The notes under the pieces were generated by a model. The model was given only the letters and a program-made list of their open reading frames with translations. It had not been told where the DNA came from and ran no database searches. Positions 16,450-24,894 of a stretch of DNA of 39,630 nt are shown piece after piece. Each line of letters starts with the position of its first letter. Position 1 is the stretch's first letter. The stretch covers positions 16,696 to 56,325 of the forward strand of contig PBOM01000056.1 in NCBI GenBank assembly GCA_002724355.1. The letters are read 5' to 3'. The position numbers and the translations under genes were made by a program. This DNA comes from Actinomycetota bacterium. Lineage in GTDB: Bacteria > Actinomycetota > Acidimicrobiia > Acidimicrobiales > Poriferisodalaceae.

Positions 16450-17212
16450 CTGCCGGGGGTCGAACTACCACCCCTTCGGCGCTGAGCACTTCCTTGGCCT
16501 CCCGAATACTGTGTTCTCCGAAGTGGAAGATAGACGCCGCAAGCAGCGCATCAGCTTTCCCTTCTAGCGCGCCCTCTACCAAGTGTTGCAGTGTGCCAAC
16601 TCCCCCACTGGCAATAACTGGAACGTTAACCGCTTCTACGACTGCCCTAGTTAACTCAAGGTCATACCCGTTTCTGGTTCCATCTCCATCCATCGATGTA
16701 AGCAATATTTCGCCCGCTCCTCGTTCAGCGACTTCTCTTGCCCAGGAGACGGCGTCTATGCCTGTGTCTTCGCGGCCTCCTCTCACGTAAACGTTCCAAG
16801 TACGGTTCGAGTTCGCTTTCGCATCTATGGCGACCACTACGCACTGACTACCAAACGCAGATGCCAGTTCTCCGACGAGGTTGGGATTACTCACTGCTGC
16901 CGAGTTGACCGAAACCTTGTCCGCACCGGCGCGTAGGAGAGCGCGAGCATCGTCGGTGGATCGAATACCTCCACCAATCGTGAAGGGTATGTACACCTCT
17001 TCAGCAACTCTTTCAGCGAGTTCGATGATTGTTTTCCTATTGTCAGAACTTGCCGTGATGTCCAAGAAGACGATCTCGTCGGCTCCTTCGGAGTCATAGC
17101 GGGCAGCTAGTTCCACTGGGTCCCCTGCATCGCGAAGGCCTACGAAGTTGACGCCTTTTACAACGCGGCCTCTATCGACGTCTAAACACGGGATCACTCT
17201 TATGGATTTCAT
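16439..17212 (-). CDS. hisF: Imidazole glycerol phosphate synthase, cyclase subunit
   Basis: TIM-barrel half of IGP synthase, which uses ammonia from HisH to form IGP and AICAR from PRFAR. The 257 residues include catalytic Asp11 in [14 protein letters not shown] and Asp130 in [10 protein letters not shown], with FTIGGGIRS and IASGGVGT phosphate loops. Its ATG overlaps the hisA stop (ATGA), and the end of hisA supplies a GAGGAG ribosome site. hisH lies two genes upstream, so both subunits come from one operon. Confidence 0.97.
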   Translation of the reverse strand: MKSIRVIPCLDVDRGRVVKGVNFVGLRDAGDPVELAARYDSEGADEIVFLDITASSDNRKTIIELAERVAEEVYIPFTIGGGIRSTDDARALLRAGADKVSVNSAAVSNPNLVGELASAFGSQCVVVAIDAKANSNRTWNVYVRGGREDTGIDAVSWAREVAERGAGEILLTSMDGDGTRNGYDLELTRAVVEAVNVPVIASGGVGTLQHLVEGALEGKADALLAASIFHFGEHSIREAKEVLSAEGVVVRPPADEE

Positions 17213-17946
17213 TTCTCCTCAATCACCGCAAGCGCCGCAGAGACTTCGATGGTTCCGTCGTGAATGGATTTGCCGACGATGACGCCACCAAGGGATTTGC
17301 CGTGAACTTTGAGTCTGGCCAACTCAGCGATGTGCGTAAGAGCTCCAACTCCACCACTTGCAATTACCTCTAGCGACGTCGAAGCCAACACCCGCGATAG
17401 TCCTTCAACATCTGAGCCGGTCCCCATTCCATCGCGAATGATTTGAGTGACGATCACAGCATCAACGCCAGCATTTTCATACCTCGGCAGTAGGTCAAAG
17501 ATCGTAAGGCCGCTGTCCCGTTCCCAACCTTGTGTAGCGACGTTCTCACCTCGAACATCCAGTCCCACCGCAACACGATGCCCCAGAGCCGCTACTTCGT
17601 GCACCAGCTGAGGATTCTCTACGGCTGCGGTTCCGATCACACACCTCGACACGCCGATGTCATATAGCGCTTTCGCTGCGGTAACAGTGCGCACGCCCCC
17701 GCCGCATTGGACTGGGATACCGACAGCGTTTGCGATCGACGCGATCGTGTCCAAGTTCTGAGATTCGCCAGATCTAGCTGCATCTAAATCAACTACGTGT
17801 ATCCAGCTGGCGCCATCGGCTTCGAAGGAAGTTGCTACCTCTACAGGGTCAACCTCGTACTGAACCTCGCGGTCGTAGTCGCCCTGGATCAAACGGACAC
17901 ATTTTCCGTTCCGTAAATCAATCGCCGGGTACAGGTTAAAACTCAT
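17209..17946 (-). CDS. hisA: ProFAR isomerase (HisA)
   Basis: Isomerises 5'-ProFAR to PRFAR in histidine synthesis. The 245-residue TIM barrel has Asp10 in [15 protein letters not shown] and the second acid in [10 protein letters not shown], with VQCGGGVRT and IASGGVGAL phosphate loops. In many Actinobacteria this gene is priA, which also does the TrpF reaction; here a separate trpF exists at 8172-8846, so a HisA-only role is likely but not proven. It overlaps hisH upstream and hisF downstream. Confidence 0.95.
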   Translation of the reverse strand: MSFNLYPAIDLRNGKCVRLIQGDYDREVQYEVDPVEVATSFEADGASWIHVVDLDAARSGESQNLDTIASIANAVGIPVQCGGGVRTVTAAKALYDIGVSRCVIGTAAVENPQLVHEVAALGHRVAVGLDVRGENVATQGWERDSGLTIFDLLPRYENAGVDAVIVTQIIRDGMGTGSDVEGLSRVLASTSLEVIASGGVGALTHIAELARLKVHGKSLGGVIVGKSIHDGTIEVSAALAVIEEK

Positions 17947-18578
17947 CGAGACGCGATCTGTCGACAGAAGTTGCTAGCGAACAGGCGTCCCAGTTCGCCA
18001 GACTTTTCTGGGTGGAATTGTGTTGCCCAAAGAGAGTCCCGTTCAACCATGGCTGTCAACTCTTTGCCATATTCGCATGTGGCCACTACGAAGTCAGCGT
18101 CGGTGTCTGCGGCGTAGCTGTGAACAAAATACATCCATGAACGGTCACTAATACCTTTGAGGAGTGGGCATTCGGGACGACGAATGTGGAGTTGATTCCA
18201 TTGCATTTGAGGGCGCGGTAACCCATCAGGTAGCAAACGCACTCGTCCTGGAAGTACTCCCAGGCCTGAGACGTCAGGTGCTTCTTCCGAACCTTCAAAC
18301 AACATTTGCATTCCTACACAAATACCCAAAAAGGGTGTGCCGGCTTCGATCGCTGTATAGACGGCATCATCCAGCTTCGCTCTTCTCAATTGGTCCATAC
18401 ACGCGCCAAAATGGCCGACGCCAGGGAGCACCACAGCTTCTGCCTGTGCGATTAAGCCTCGGTCGTCAGTTAAACGAACGTCAGCGCCGGCGCGCTGAAA
18501 CCCCTTCTGCGCTGATCGTAGGTTGCCTATACCGTAATCCAGAACAGCAATCAGTGGCCCTGCTTTCGGTTTATTCAC
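17943..18578 (-). CDS. hisH: Imidazole glycerol phosphate synthase, glutaminase subunit
   Basis: Glutamine amidotransferase partner of HisF. The triad is complete: Cys87 in LGICVGMQMLFEGS and His189/Glu191 in TQFHPEKSG. GTG at 18578 is preferred, giving 211 residues, because GAGGG lies 7 bases upstream and MNKPKAGPLIAVLDYG is a normal N-terminus; an upstream GTG at 18599 would add 7 residues and overlap hisB. Its stop overlaps the hisA start (ATGA). Confidence 0.94.
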   Translation of the reverse strand: MNKPKAGPLIAVLDYGIGNLRSAQKGFQRAGADVRLTDDRGLIAQAEAVVLPGVGHFGACMDQLRRAKLDDAVYTAIEAGTPFLGICVGMQMLFEGSEEAPDVSGLGVLPGRVRLLPDGLPRPQMQWNQLHIRRPECPLLKGISDRSWMYFVHSYAADTDADFVVATCEYGKELTAMVERDSLWATQFHPEKSGELGRLFASNFCRQIASR

Positions 18579-18588
18579 CGGGCGACCC

Positions 18589-19179
18589 TCACAAAACACC
18601 TTTTGTTGAGGGCATCACGTCATCAGCTACTCGGACTGCGTCATACAACGCTCTCGCGACGGCCTTAAAGCTTGCCTCGATGATGTGGTGGGTGTTTTTG
18701 CCTCGCACCAACACCAAATGCAGAGTTATTCCCGAGGCCATAACAAAAGCCCTCCAAAACTCTTCGCAGAGCTGCGGGTCAAAAGGAGGGTCCCCTAGAA
18801 TCTTTTCTCCTGGGGGATCTATTTCGTAATGCAGAAAAGGGCGACCTGAAAGATCCAGAATCACATCTACCGCAGCTTCGTCAAGTGGAACCGAAATCGA
18901 CGCGAAACGGCGGACGCCGTGTTTGTCGCCAAGAGCGTCTCCAAAGGCTTCGCCCAAGGCTATACCGACGTCTTCAACGGTGTGATGTGAGTCAATATCG
19001 ATGTCACCTTGGCAATCAACGCGTAAGTCGAAGCGCGAGTGCTTACCAAGCTGACTGAGCATGTGGTCGAAAAATGGAAGCCCGGTGCTCACCTCAACTT
19101 TGCCCGAGCCGTCCACGTTTACGAATAAGTCAATGCTCGTTTCTTTGGTTTGTCGCTGCCGCTCAGCTGTTCGTGTCAT
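18589..19179 (-). CDS. hisB: Imidazoleglycerol-phosphate dehydratase
   Basis: Manganese enzyme converting IGP to imidazole acetol phosphate. In 196 residues both metal-binding repeats are seen, DSHHTVEDVGIALGEA and NTHHIIEASFKAVARA, plus FFDHMLSQLGKHSRFDL. It is the monofunctional dehydratase without a HisB phosphatase domain. The ATG overlaps the hisC stop (ATGA). Confidence 0.97.
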   Translation of the reverse strand: MTRTAERQRQTKETSIDLFVNVDGSGKVEVSTGLPFFDHMLSQLGKHSRFDLRVDCQGDIDIDSHHTVEDVGIALGEAFGDALGDKHGVRRFASISVPLDEAAVDVILDLSGRPFLHYEIDPPGEKILGDPPFDPQLCEEFWRAFVMASGITLHLVLVRGKNTHHIIEASFKAVARALYDAVRVADDVMPSTKGVL

Positions 19180-20252
19180 TTGATTGCCCCTTCGAGAGCT
19201 TCGATAAAAATATTATTTTCAGTTGCAGTACCCACAGTCACGCGCAAACAGTCTGCTAACCCTGGCCACTTAGAGCAGTTTCGTACCAACACTGACTTTG
19301 CTAGTAGGCGGTTCCAAAGTTCATCCCCGTCGACACCACACTCGGTTGATCTGAACATGATGAAGTTGGCTTGGGAAGGGAAGACCTTCAAACCCAGACC
19401 TGAAAGTGCGGTGGCAATTCGCTGTCTTTCTGCTGATATCTGCGTTACGCGTTCTTCCATCTCATCGTGGAACCTAAGGGCTATCCGACCCGCGATTTGC
19501 TTCAACGAGTCCAGATGGTACGGGAGTACGACTTTCTCAAACTCAGGCAACATCCATGGTGGGGCCACGCAATAGCCCAGGCGAACTCCAGCCATAGACC
19601 AAGTTTTCGAAAAGGTTCGCGTAACCACTAATGATTCGGGCGCTTCAGACTGCTTCAACATCTCGATTGCAGTGAAGTCGGCGAACTGACCATAGGCCTC
19701 ATCGACAACTACAACTCCTTGCGACTTTGCGACCGCTAGCTCTACAACCTCTCGACTTTCGGGGGTACCAGTTGGATTGTTTGGGGAGCAAACAAAGAGA
19801 AGATCGGGTCTCTCAGATTCGATTGCGGCCTCTAAGACTGGCTCGGTAATTCTGAAGTCTTCATCTCGAGCAGCCTCAACTACTCGACACTGAGTAGTCC
19901 GAGCTATTTGACCGTACATGGCGTAGGTGGGCTCAAATGTCAGGGCAGTTCGTCCGTGCCCTCCGAACGTAAGGCAAAGGGTTTGCAAAACTTCGTTAGA
20001 CCCATTCGCCACAAATATCTGTTCAGCTTCGACCCCATGAAGGTCTGCTAGTTCTTCCCTTAGGGCCTTAGCTACTCGATCGGGATAACGGTGCCAATCA
20101 ACCTTGGCAGCTTCCGCCAGAAACGCCGCTTGGAACTCTTCAGGGGGCGCTAACGGTGCCTCATTTGTGTTAAGACGCACGTCAACTTCGACCTGAGGAG
20201 AGTGATATCCGTCCATTGACCTCAAGTCGTCTCGTACAAGGGGCCGTTTCAC
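19176..20252 (-). CDS. hisC: Histidinol-phosphate aminotransferase
   Basis: PLP-dependent fold-type I aminotransferase of 358 residues. The Schiff-base lysine is Lys216 in TRTFSKTWSMAGVRLGY; the cofactor site also shows ANGSNEVLQ, CSPNNPTGTP and VVDEAY. It transfers an amino group between imidazole acetol phosphate and glutamate. GTG at 20252 overlaps the hisD stop as GTGA. Position between hisD and hisB makes HisC much more likely than an aromatic aminotransferase. Confidence 0.96.
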   Translation of the reverse strand: MKRPLVRDDLRSMDGYHSPQVEVDVRLNTNEAPLAPPEEFQAAFLAEAAKVDWHRYPDRVAKALREELADLHGVEAEQIFVANGSNEVLQTLCLTFGGHGRTALTFEPTYAMYGQIARTTQCRVVEAARDEDFRITEPVLEAAIESERPDLLFVCSPNNPTGTPESREVVELAVAKSQGVVVVDEAYGQFADFTAIEMLKQSEAPESLVVTRTFSKTWSMAGVRLGYCVAPPWMLPEFEKVVLPYHLDSLKQIAGRIALRFHDEMEERVTQISAERQRIATALSGLGLKVFPSQANFIMFRSTECGVDGDELWNRLLAKSVLVRNCSKWPGLADCLRVTVGTATENNIFIEALEGAIK

Positions 20253-21553
20253 GGCTTTATCCCCTCGTTAGCCCACCTTTCGCGTTCTCGCACCGACGCA
20301 GCGTGCGCCCAAAGGCCCTCAGCCTGGGCCAATTCCGAGACCGCCGGACCAACGACGTCAAATCCGTCTTTGGAAACCTCAATAATGTGCATGCGTTTTT
20401 GGAAATCATCGACCGTCAGTGCCCCGCTGAATCGCGCTGTGCCCGCTGTGGGCAGTACATGCGAGGGCCCCGCTACGTAATCGCCAATTGAGGCTGGCGC
20501 CCAATTGCCTATAAAAACAGCTCCTGCATTTCGGATTGATCCAGCCAATTCCTTAGCGTTATCGCACATGAGCTGCAGGTGCTCCGGTGCAATGACATTG
20601 ACCACCTCTACGGCGTCGGCGGGTCGGTCGACTAAACACAGGTACCCACCTTCAGTGAGAGTTTCTAGTGTTTCTTTGTGACGCGGAGACAACGAGAGAA
20701 TGTCCCCAATGGCTGTTTCGACCTCGTCCGCATACTGTTCACTCCATGTAACCAACCAAGCTCTACCTCCTGGGCCATGTTCTGCTTGGAGGACTAGGTC
20801 AACTGCAGCTGAGCTAGTAGGACAACTTTCATCCCCTACGACCACTATCTCCGAAGGCCCAGCAAATGCTGCGGCGATGCCAACGGTGCCTGCTACCTCT
20901 TGCTTCGCAGTAGCTACCCATGCATTACCGGGGCCGGCTATGACGTCAACAGGGCAGATAAGTTCAGTCCCGTAGGCCATGGCGCCTATTGCTTGAACAC
21001 CACCTATTTTGTATAGCTCATCGACACCGCAGAGATGCGCAGCAGCCAAAACCGCCTGATCAATCTCACCTAACGGATTCGGGGGCGTGCAGACAACAAT
21101 CTCTTTTACACCTGCTGCTCTTGCTGGCAAAGCAGTCATCAAAACAGTCGATGGATACGAAGCGAGGCCACCTGGTATGTACAGCCCAGCGCGTTCAACT
21201 GGCTGAGGGATACTCGAGACCGTGATCGCATCCTGAGTGACCTCGTGCGATTGGGCTCTTTCCTCTCTATGGAATTCCAGAATTCGATCATGAGCCACTT
21301 GGAGAGCGGCAGACAAACCCGTGTCCAATGCTTCCCAGGCTTCTCGCAAGGTCTCGGGGGCGACGCGAAAGTCGACGATATCGACCCCATCGAACTGAGC
21401 CGTTAGTGACCTAACGGCATCGTCTCCCCCATCCCGAACCTTAGAAAGAATCTCCCTCACGGCAGCCGTAGGCATGTCCGCGCTTAGATCCAAGCGCGGC
21501 AGGTGAGAACCATAGGGCCTATTAGCACCTCGAAGATCGATGCGTTGCAACAC
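20249..21553 (-). CDS. hisD: Histidinol dehydrogenase
   Basis: Zinc enzyme oxidising histidinol to histidine in two NAD steps. It has the metal site in LQAEHGPGGRAWLV, the catalytic Glu-His in VIAPEHLQLM, GPSHVLPTAGTARFSG and a late histidine in WAHAASVRER. The frame is open to 21727, but GTG at 21553 gives MLQRIDLRG, the usual HisD N-terminus, a normal 434 residues, and lies 7 bases from a TACCCT box. ATG at 21634 would collide with the start of the divergent small gene. First gene of the his operon. Confidence 0.95.
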   Translation of the reverse strand: MLQRIDLRGANRPYGSHLPRLDLSADMPTAAVREILSKVRDGGDDAVRSLTAQFDGVDIVDFRVAPETLREAWEALDTGLSAALQVAHDRILEFHREERAQSHEVTQDAITVSSIPQPVERAGLYIPGGLASYPSTVLMTALPARAAGVKEIVVCTPPNPLGEIDQAVLAAAHLCGVDELYKIGGVQAIGAMAYGTELICPVDVIAGPGNAWVATAKQEVAGTVGIAAAFAGPSEIVVVGDESCPTSSAAVDLVLQAEHGPGGRAWLVTWSEQYADEVETAIGDILSLSPRHKETLETLTEGGYLCLVDRPADAVEVVNVIAPEHLQLMCDNAKELAGSIRNAGAVFIGNWAPASIGDYVAGPSHVLPTAGTARFSGALTVDDFQKRMHIIEVSKDGFDVVGPAVSELAQAEGLWAHAASVRERERWANEGIKP

Positions 21554-21560
21554 GCTATTG

Positions 21561-21566
21561 AGGGTA
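21561..21566 (-). promoter_or_regulatory. hisD: Leaderless-type -10 box of the his operon
   Basis: Minus-strand TACCCT ending 7 bases before the chosen hisD GTG. The same hexamer precedes rlmN. It would drive hisDCBHAF and the acyl-CoA ligase; no attenuator or His-rich leader peptide is seen. Confidence 0.5.
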
Positions 21567-21620
21567 CCGCTGACAGAGGGCTCCACAGAAGCGGATATCG
21601 CCTGTACTTGGCTGGGACTG

Positions 21621-21626
21621 TATCGT
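21621..21626 (+). promoter_or_regulatory. Leaderless-type -10 box of the small gene at 21633
   Basis: TATCGT on the plus strand ends 6 bases before the ATG at 21633. It is divergent from the hisD box 55 bases away. Confidence 0.45.
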
Positions 21627-21632
21627 TTCTCC

Positions 21633-21827
21633 ATGGTCTCCCAAGCAGAGCTCTCGTCTCTCGAAACAGCCATCCGAGAGTTGAGCGAACGAATCACACT
21701 CGCCGCTGATGAACTGGTAGGAACCAAGGAAGAAGATGTAGCCCTTGATCTTTACGAAGTTGAGCGCAGTTTGAAGACCGCTCAACGCCGTATAGCTCGG
21801 GCAGCCGACGGCCTTGCGAAGTCTTAG
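21633..21827 (+). CDS. Small helical (coiled-coil) hypothetical protein
   Basis: A 64-residue protein, MVSQAELSSLETAIREL at the start and ARAADGLAKS at the end. The regular spacing of leucine, isoleucine and alanine among charged residues suggests two long helices, probably a coiled-coil hairpin. I do not recognise the family. It is divergent from hisD and convergent with the CitE-like gene, 11 bases away. Support for being real comes from the helical composition and the TATCGT box at leaderless spacing. Its ATG shares a CATG with a possible upstream hisD start. Confidence 0.6.
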   Translation: MVSQAELSSLETAIRELSERITLAADELVGTKEEDVALDLYEVERSLKTAQRRIARAADGLAKS

Positions 21828-21838
21828 AGATCTCTTAT

Positions 21839-22729
21839 TTACTGCAGCCCGCTCAGTGCTTCAGACATCTCAACGATTTTCTTTGCGCGGGTTAGATGCG
21901 GCACATCCACCATTTGACCGTTGAAGCTGAACGCCATGACCCCTTCAGCTTCTTTTACTGCAAACAACTCGAGCAGTTCTTTCGCTTCGCTCACCTCAGC
22001 AGAAGAAGGCGTAAAGCATTCATTAACGATCTCGATTTGGTTGGGGTGGATAGTGATCTTCCCTGTGTACCCCATGTTTGCTGACTCCAAACATTCACTT
22101 CTGAGCCCGTTCGGATCGTTGAAGTCGACGAAGACGGTGTCAAGCGGTTGCTTATCCCAAGCCGTAGCCGCGAGTAAACACATCACTCGCGCATGCTCAA
22201 AGATGGGCAAGTAACTTCCCTCAGAATTTCTATTCGTTCGAGAACCGATGGCCGCAGATAAGTCCTCCGCTCCCCAGGTAAGAGCGTCAACCCGAGGGTT
22301 AGCTGCGAGATCGCCAATGTTCAAGAAGCCTTGTGGAGTTTCGGTTCCCAGGATCAGGAGCTTCACTTCGCCCTCTTGGTGACCAAACGAGCGTTCGTGT
22401 TCGCGGATAGTTGCGTCAATTTCCGCTACTTCATTGGCGTTGTTCACTTTGGGTATGAGGTAGGAGTCAGGGGGGTGCTCCATAGTTTCTTCGACGTCGC
22501 GTTCGAACCAAGGGCTCCCCAGCGGGTTAACTCGAACCACTCGTTCTTGTCGACCGAAATCGACGTGTTCAAGCCAGCCACTTACCGTGACTCGCGCTGA
22601 GTCTTTATTCTCGGGAGTCACAGCATCTTCCAGATCCAGAATCAATGCGTCTGCTTCTGTCTCCAGGGATTTGTTCAGCATCTTCTCATTGGCTCCTGGA
22701 ACGAAGTGAGCCGCTCGCCGAATAGTCAT
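21839..22729 (-). CDS. CitE-like acyl-CoA lyase (HpcH/HpaI family)
   Basis: A 296-residue TIM-barrel lyase of the citrate lyase beta / malyl-CoA lyase group. Signatures are FVPGANEKML, DALILDLEDAV (metal-binding acids), LGTETPQGF, WGAEDLSAAIG and GKITIHPNQI. Such stand-alone CitE-like proteins cleave or form citramalyl-, malyl- or related CoA esters with magnesium. No citrate lyase alpha or gamma genes are present, so true citrate lyase is unlikely. It follows nth by 19 bases with an AAAGGA ribosome site, in one transcript. Confidence 0.88.
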   Translation of the reverse strand: MTIRRAAHFVPGANEKMLNKSLETEADALILDLEDAVTPENKDSARVTVSGWLEHVDFGRQERVVRVNPLGSPWFERDVEETMEHPPDSYLIPKVNNANEVAEIDATIREHERSFGHQEGEVKLLILGTETPQGFLNIGDLAANPRVDALTWGAEDLSAAIGSRTNRNSEGSYLPIFEHARVMCLLAATAWDKQPLDTVFVDFNDPNGLRSECLESANMGYTGKITIHPNQIEIVNECFTPSSAEVSEAKELLELFAVKEAEGVMAFSFNGQMVDVPHLTRAKKIVEMSEALSGLQ

Positions 22730-22748
22730 CTTGGTTGTCCTTTAACAG

Positions 22749-23390
22749 TTAAAAGTCGAATGCAGTAGGGCAAAAGTCGTTGAGAATACATTCATCACAC
22801 AGCGGATTTCTCGCGAAACAAACTTGTCGCCCATGCAGTATCACTCGGAGGCTGAATTCCCCGCGCTCATATTGAGGCACCATCGGATTCAACTCCATTT
22901 CTACCTTCACCGGGTCCTCTTCCTCAGTTAACCCAAGGCGTCGAGATAAGCGACCTACATGGGTATCCACTGGCAGGCCGGGAAGCCCGAACGCAACAGA
23001 TCTTATTACGTTGGCCGTTTTGCGTCCGACACCTCCCAATTTGACCAGATCGCTCAAATCGGTCGGCACTTCGCCCCCGTAATCGTCGAGCAACTGGTTC
23101 GACATCTTCAAAAGGTTCTTAGCCTTGCTCTTGTAGAACCCTGTTGGGTGCACTAATTCCTCCAACGTCTGCTGATCGGCCGCGGCAAGATCGATCGGAG
23201 CGGGATATCGCTCGAACAGGGCGGGAGTGGTTTTGTTTACGCGAACATCCGTGCACTGTGCCGACAAGATGGTTGCTACCAAGAGCTCAAACGGGCTTCG
23301 ATGGTTCAGTTCGCATATCGCCTCATACTCGCCCTTAAGCCGCTGATGCACTAATTTCGCTCGACCTTTAGGTGATCGCGGCTTCCCCAT
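22749..23390 (-). CDS. nth: Endonuclease III
   Basis: Bifunctional DNA glycosylase/AP lyase for oxidised pyrimidines. In 213 residues the helix-hairpin-helix KLGGVGRKTANVI carries catalytic Lys124, Asp142 lies in VDTHVGRLSRRL, and the 4Fe-4S cluster is bound by Cys191, Cys198, Cys201 and Cys207 (spacing 6-2-5). Complete and canonical. It is divergent from mshD with 48 bases between the starts. Confidence 0.97.
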   Translation of the reverse strand: MGKPRSPKGRAKLVHQRLKGEYEAICELNHRSPFELLVATILSAQCTDVRVNKTTPALFERYPAPIDLAAADQQTLEELVHPTGFYKSKAKNLLKMSNQLLDDYGGEVPTDLSDLVKLGGVGRKTANVIRSVAFGLPGLPVDTHVGRLSRRLGLTEEEDPVKVEMELNPMVPQYERGEFSLRVILHGRQVCFARNPLCDECILNDFCPTAFDF

Positions 23391-23396
23391 GTTCTT

Positions 23397-23402
23397 TGTT
23401 TA
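23397..23402 (-). promoter_or_regulatory. nth: Possible -10 box of nth
   Basis: Minus-strand TAAACA ends 6 bases before the nth ATG, at leaderless spacing, but the final base deviates from TANNNT. Weaker than the other boxes. Confidence 0.3.
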
Positions 23403-23425
23403 CCTCATCAACAGGCATCTAGCGA

Positions 23426-23431
23426 TAGCTT
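23426..23431 (+). promoter_or_regulatory. mshD: Leaderless-type -10 box of mshD
   Basis: TAGCTT ends 7 bases before the mshD GTG. The same hexamer and spacing precede the VIT-family gene. Confidence 0.5.
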
Positions 23432-23438
23432 CAAGGCT

Positions 23439-24155
23439 GTGAATGCTCCCGACGCAGAAGAACCCACTATACGAATTAGCCAAGACAGAGAGGGTGAACT
23501 CATAGAGCTAGACGCCAGCGACTGGACCGCTGACGCGTTGTCAATGGCTTTGCGGGATGTATTAGCTCAAACCGCTGAAGGTGTATCGCTTTGGTTGGAT
23601 AACCCAGCGGAAGATACCGATGAAACCTTGGCAAGGCTGGGGATGGAACCTCAACGGGACCTCTTTCGGATGGAGCGCTCAATTCCTCTCGAGCAAAGGA
23701 CTGATATTGACACGCGGCCCTTTGAGCCAGCGCAGGACGAAGAGGAGTGGTGTCAAGTAAACAACCGAGCGTTCTCATGGCACCGAGAGCAGAGCGGCTG
23801 GACGCCCGCTCTATTAGCAGAGCACCAAGCAGAACCGTGGTTTGACGCTGAGGGCTTCTTAATTCACGAGCGCGAGGGTCGAATTGCGGCATTTTGCTGG
23901 ACCAAAATTCATGACTCGGAACAGCCCCCGATTGGAGAAGTTTTCGTCATTGCCGTCGACCCCGATTTTCACGGTCTAGGACTCGGGCGAGCCTTAACTT
24001 TGGCTGGCTATCAGCATCTCGAAGCACAGGGAATCACGAGAGCCATGTTGTACGTTGACGCTGACAACACTCCGGCGGTTCACCTCTACCGTGACATCGG
24101 CCTTGAAGTCGCAACCGTCCGACGGTTGTACCAAAGACATAGCAAAACGAGCTAA
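23439..24155 (+). CDS. mshD: Mycothiol synthase (MshD), short form
   Basis: GNAT acetyltransferase for the last step of mycothiol synthesis, acetylating Cys-GlcN-Ins. The C-terminal GNAT domain is strongly MshD-like: NRAFSWHREQSGWT, AEPWFDAEGF, FCWTKIH, GEVFVIAVDPDFHGLGLGRA (acetyl-CoA loop, residues 173-187) and MLYVDADNTPAVHLY. At 238 residues it is well short of the roughly 310 of mycobacterial MshD, so the degenerate N-terminal GNAT domain is reduced to about 85 residues. GTG start. The last 4 bases overlap the convergent VIT gene. Confidence 0.87.
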   Translation: MNAPDAEEPTIRISQDREGELIELDASDWTADALSMALRDVLAQTAEGVSLWLDNPAEDTDETLARLGMEPQRDLFRMERSIPLEQRTDIDTRPFEPAQDEEEWCQVNNRAFSWHREQSGWTPALLAEHQAEPWFDAEGFLIHEREGRIAAFCWTKIHDSEQPPIGEVFVIAVDPDFHGLGLGRALTLAGYQHLEAQGITRAMLYVDADNTPAVHLYRDIGLEVATVRRLYQRHSKTS

Positions 24156-24862
24156 AGCTGCACTACGGCTCCAAGGGCGAGACCCACAAAGTGAATACAC
24201 GTCGCAGCTGCGATTGCTATTCCGACGTGTCTGCTAACGCCGCGCCACACCGAATGGCCCGTTGCCAAGGCCAAAGTTGCGCCAATGGATGCCGCGCCCG
24301 CAACACCCGCAGCTACTGATAACCAAATCACGAAGCTCGCGGAAGAGAAGAACCAAGGGATTAGTGGCACCAAGGCCCCAATGGCGAACGCCGAAAATGA
24401 CCATCCAGCCGCAACATAAGGTGAGGCCAACGCGTCCGGAGCGATTCCAAGTTCTTCTCTTGCGTGAACCTCAAGCGCCATTTCAGGATTCTGCATCACC
24501 AACTGAGCCATCTCTCTGGCTTGATCGATAGTCATGCCTCTTTCCACATAAAGCTGAGCCAATTCCTCGGTTTCTTCCTCGGGATCGTCTGCCAGCGCCT
24601 GTCTTTCTTTCTCTAGTTCTCGGGCGACAAGATCATTTTGTGCTCGAACGGATACATATTCGCCGGCGGCCATGGAAATGGCGCCGGCTAGTAGGCCAGC
24701 GACTCCCGCTGCTCGGACCACTCCGGAGGAAACATCCGCACCCGCTAAACCAACTATCAGCAGAACATTAGAGACGAGTCCGTCGGAGGCTCCGAACACT
24801 GCCGCCCGAACGCCCCCGCCTTGGACGTCTCGGTGATGGTCGTCATAGCGGTGCGCTGCCAC
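24152..24862 (-). CDS. VIT1/CCC1-family transporter
   Basis: A 236-residue membrane protein of the VIT/CCC1 family (iron or manganese transport by homology). The N-terminal AAVFGASDGLVSNVLLIVG helix and GAISMAAGEYVSVRAQ are the key signatures. A long charged helical region (about 75-140), rich in glutamate, corresponds to the cytosolic metal-binding part, followed by three more membrane helices. GTG at 24862 is 7 bases from a TAGCTT box. It is divergent from rlmN. Confidence 0.9.
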   Translation of the reverse strand: MAAHRYDDHHRDVQGGGVRAAVFGASDGLVSNVLLIVGLAGADVSSGVVRAAGVAGLLAGAISMAAGEYVSVRAQNDLVARELEKERQALADDPEEETEELAQLYVERGMTIDQAREMAQLVMQNPEMALEVHAREELGIAPDALASPYVAAGWSFSAFAIGALVPLIPWFFSSASFVIWLSVAAGVAGAASIGATLALATGHSVWRGVSRHVGIAIAAATCIHFVGLALGAVVQL

Positions 24863-24869
24863 GCAATCG

Positions 24870-24875
24870 AAGCTA
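24870..24875 (-). promoter_or_regulatory. Leaderless-type -10 box of the VIT-family gene
   Basis: Minus-strand TAGCTT ends 7 bases before the GTG at 24862. It is only 7 bases from the divergent rlmN box, so two polymerases could not occupy both at once. Confidence 0.5.
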
Positions 24876-24882
24876 CCCGCCC

Positions 24883-24888
24883 TACCCT
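24883..24888 (+). promoter_or_regulatory. rlmN: Leaderless-type -10 box of rlmN
   Basis: TACCCT ends 6 bases before the first GTG (24895), which favours that start over the GTG at 24898. Confidence 0.5.
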
Positions 24889-24894
24889 GTAAGG

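Noticed and set aside
17209-17946. priA instead of hisA
   Set aside because: A separate trpF is present in the same window, so bifunctionality is not needed; left as hisA.
21554-21727. 58 extra N-terminal residues of hisD
   Set aside because: They resemble no HisD N-terminus, run over the divergent small gene, and are upstream of the TACCCT box.
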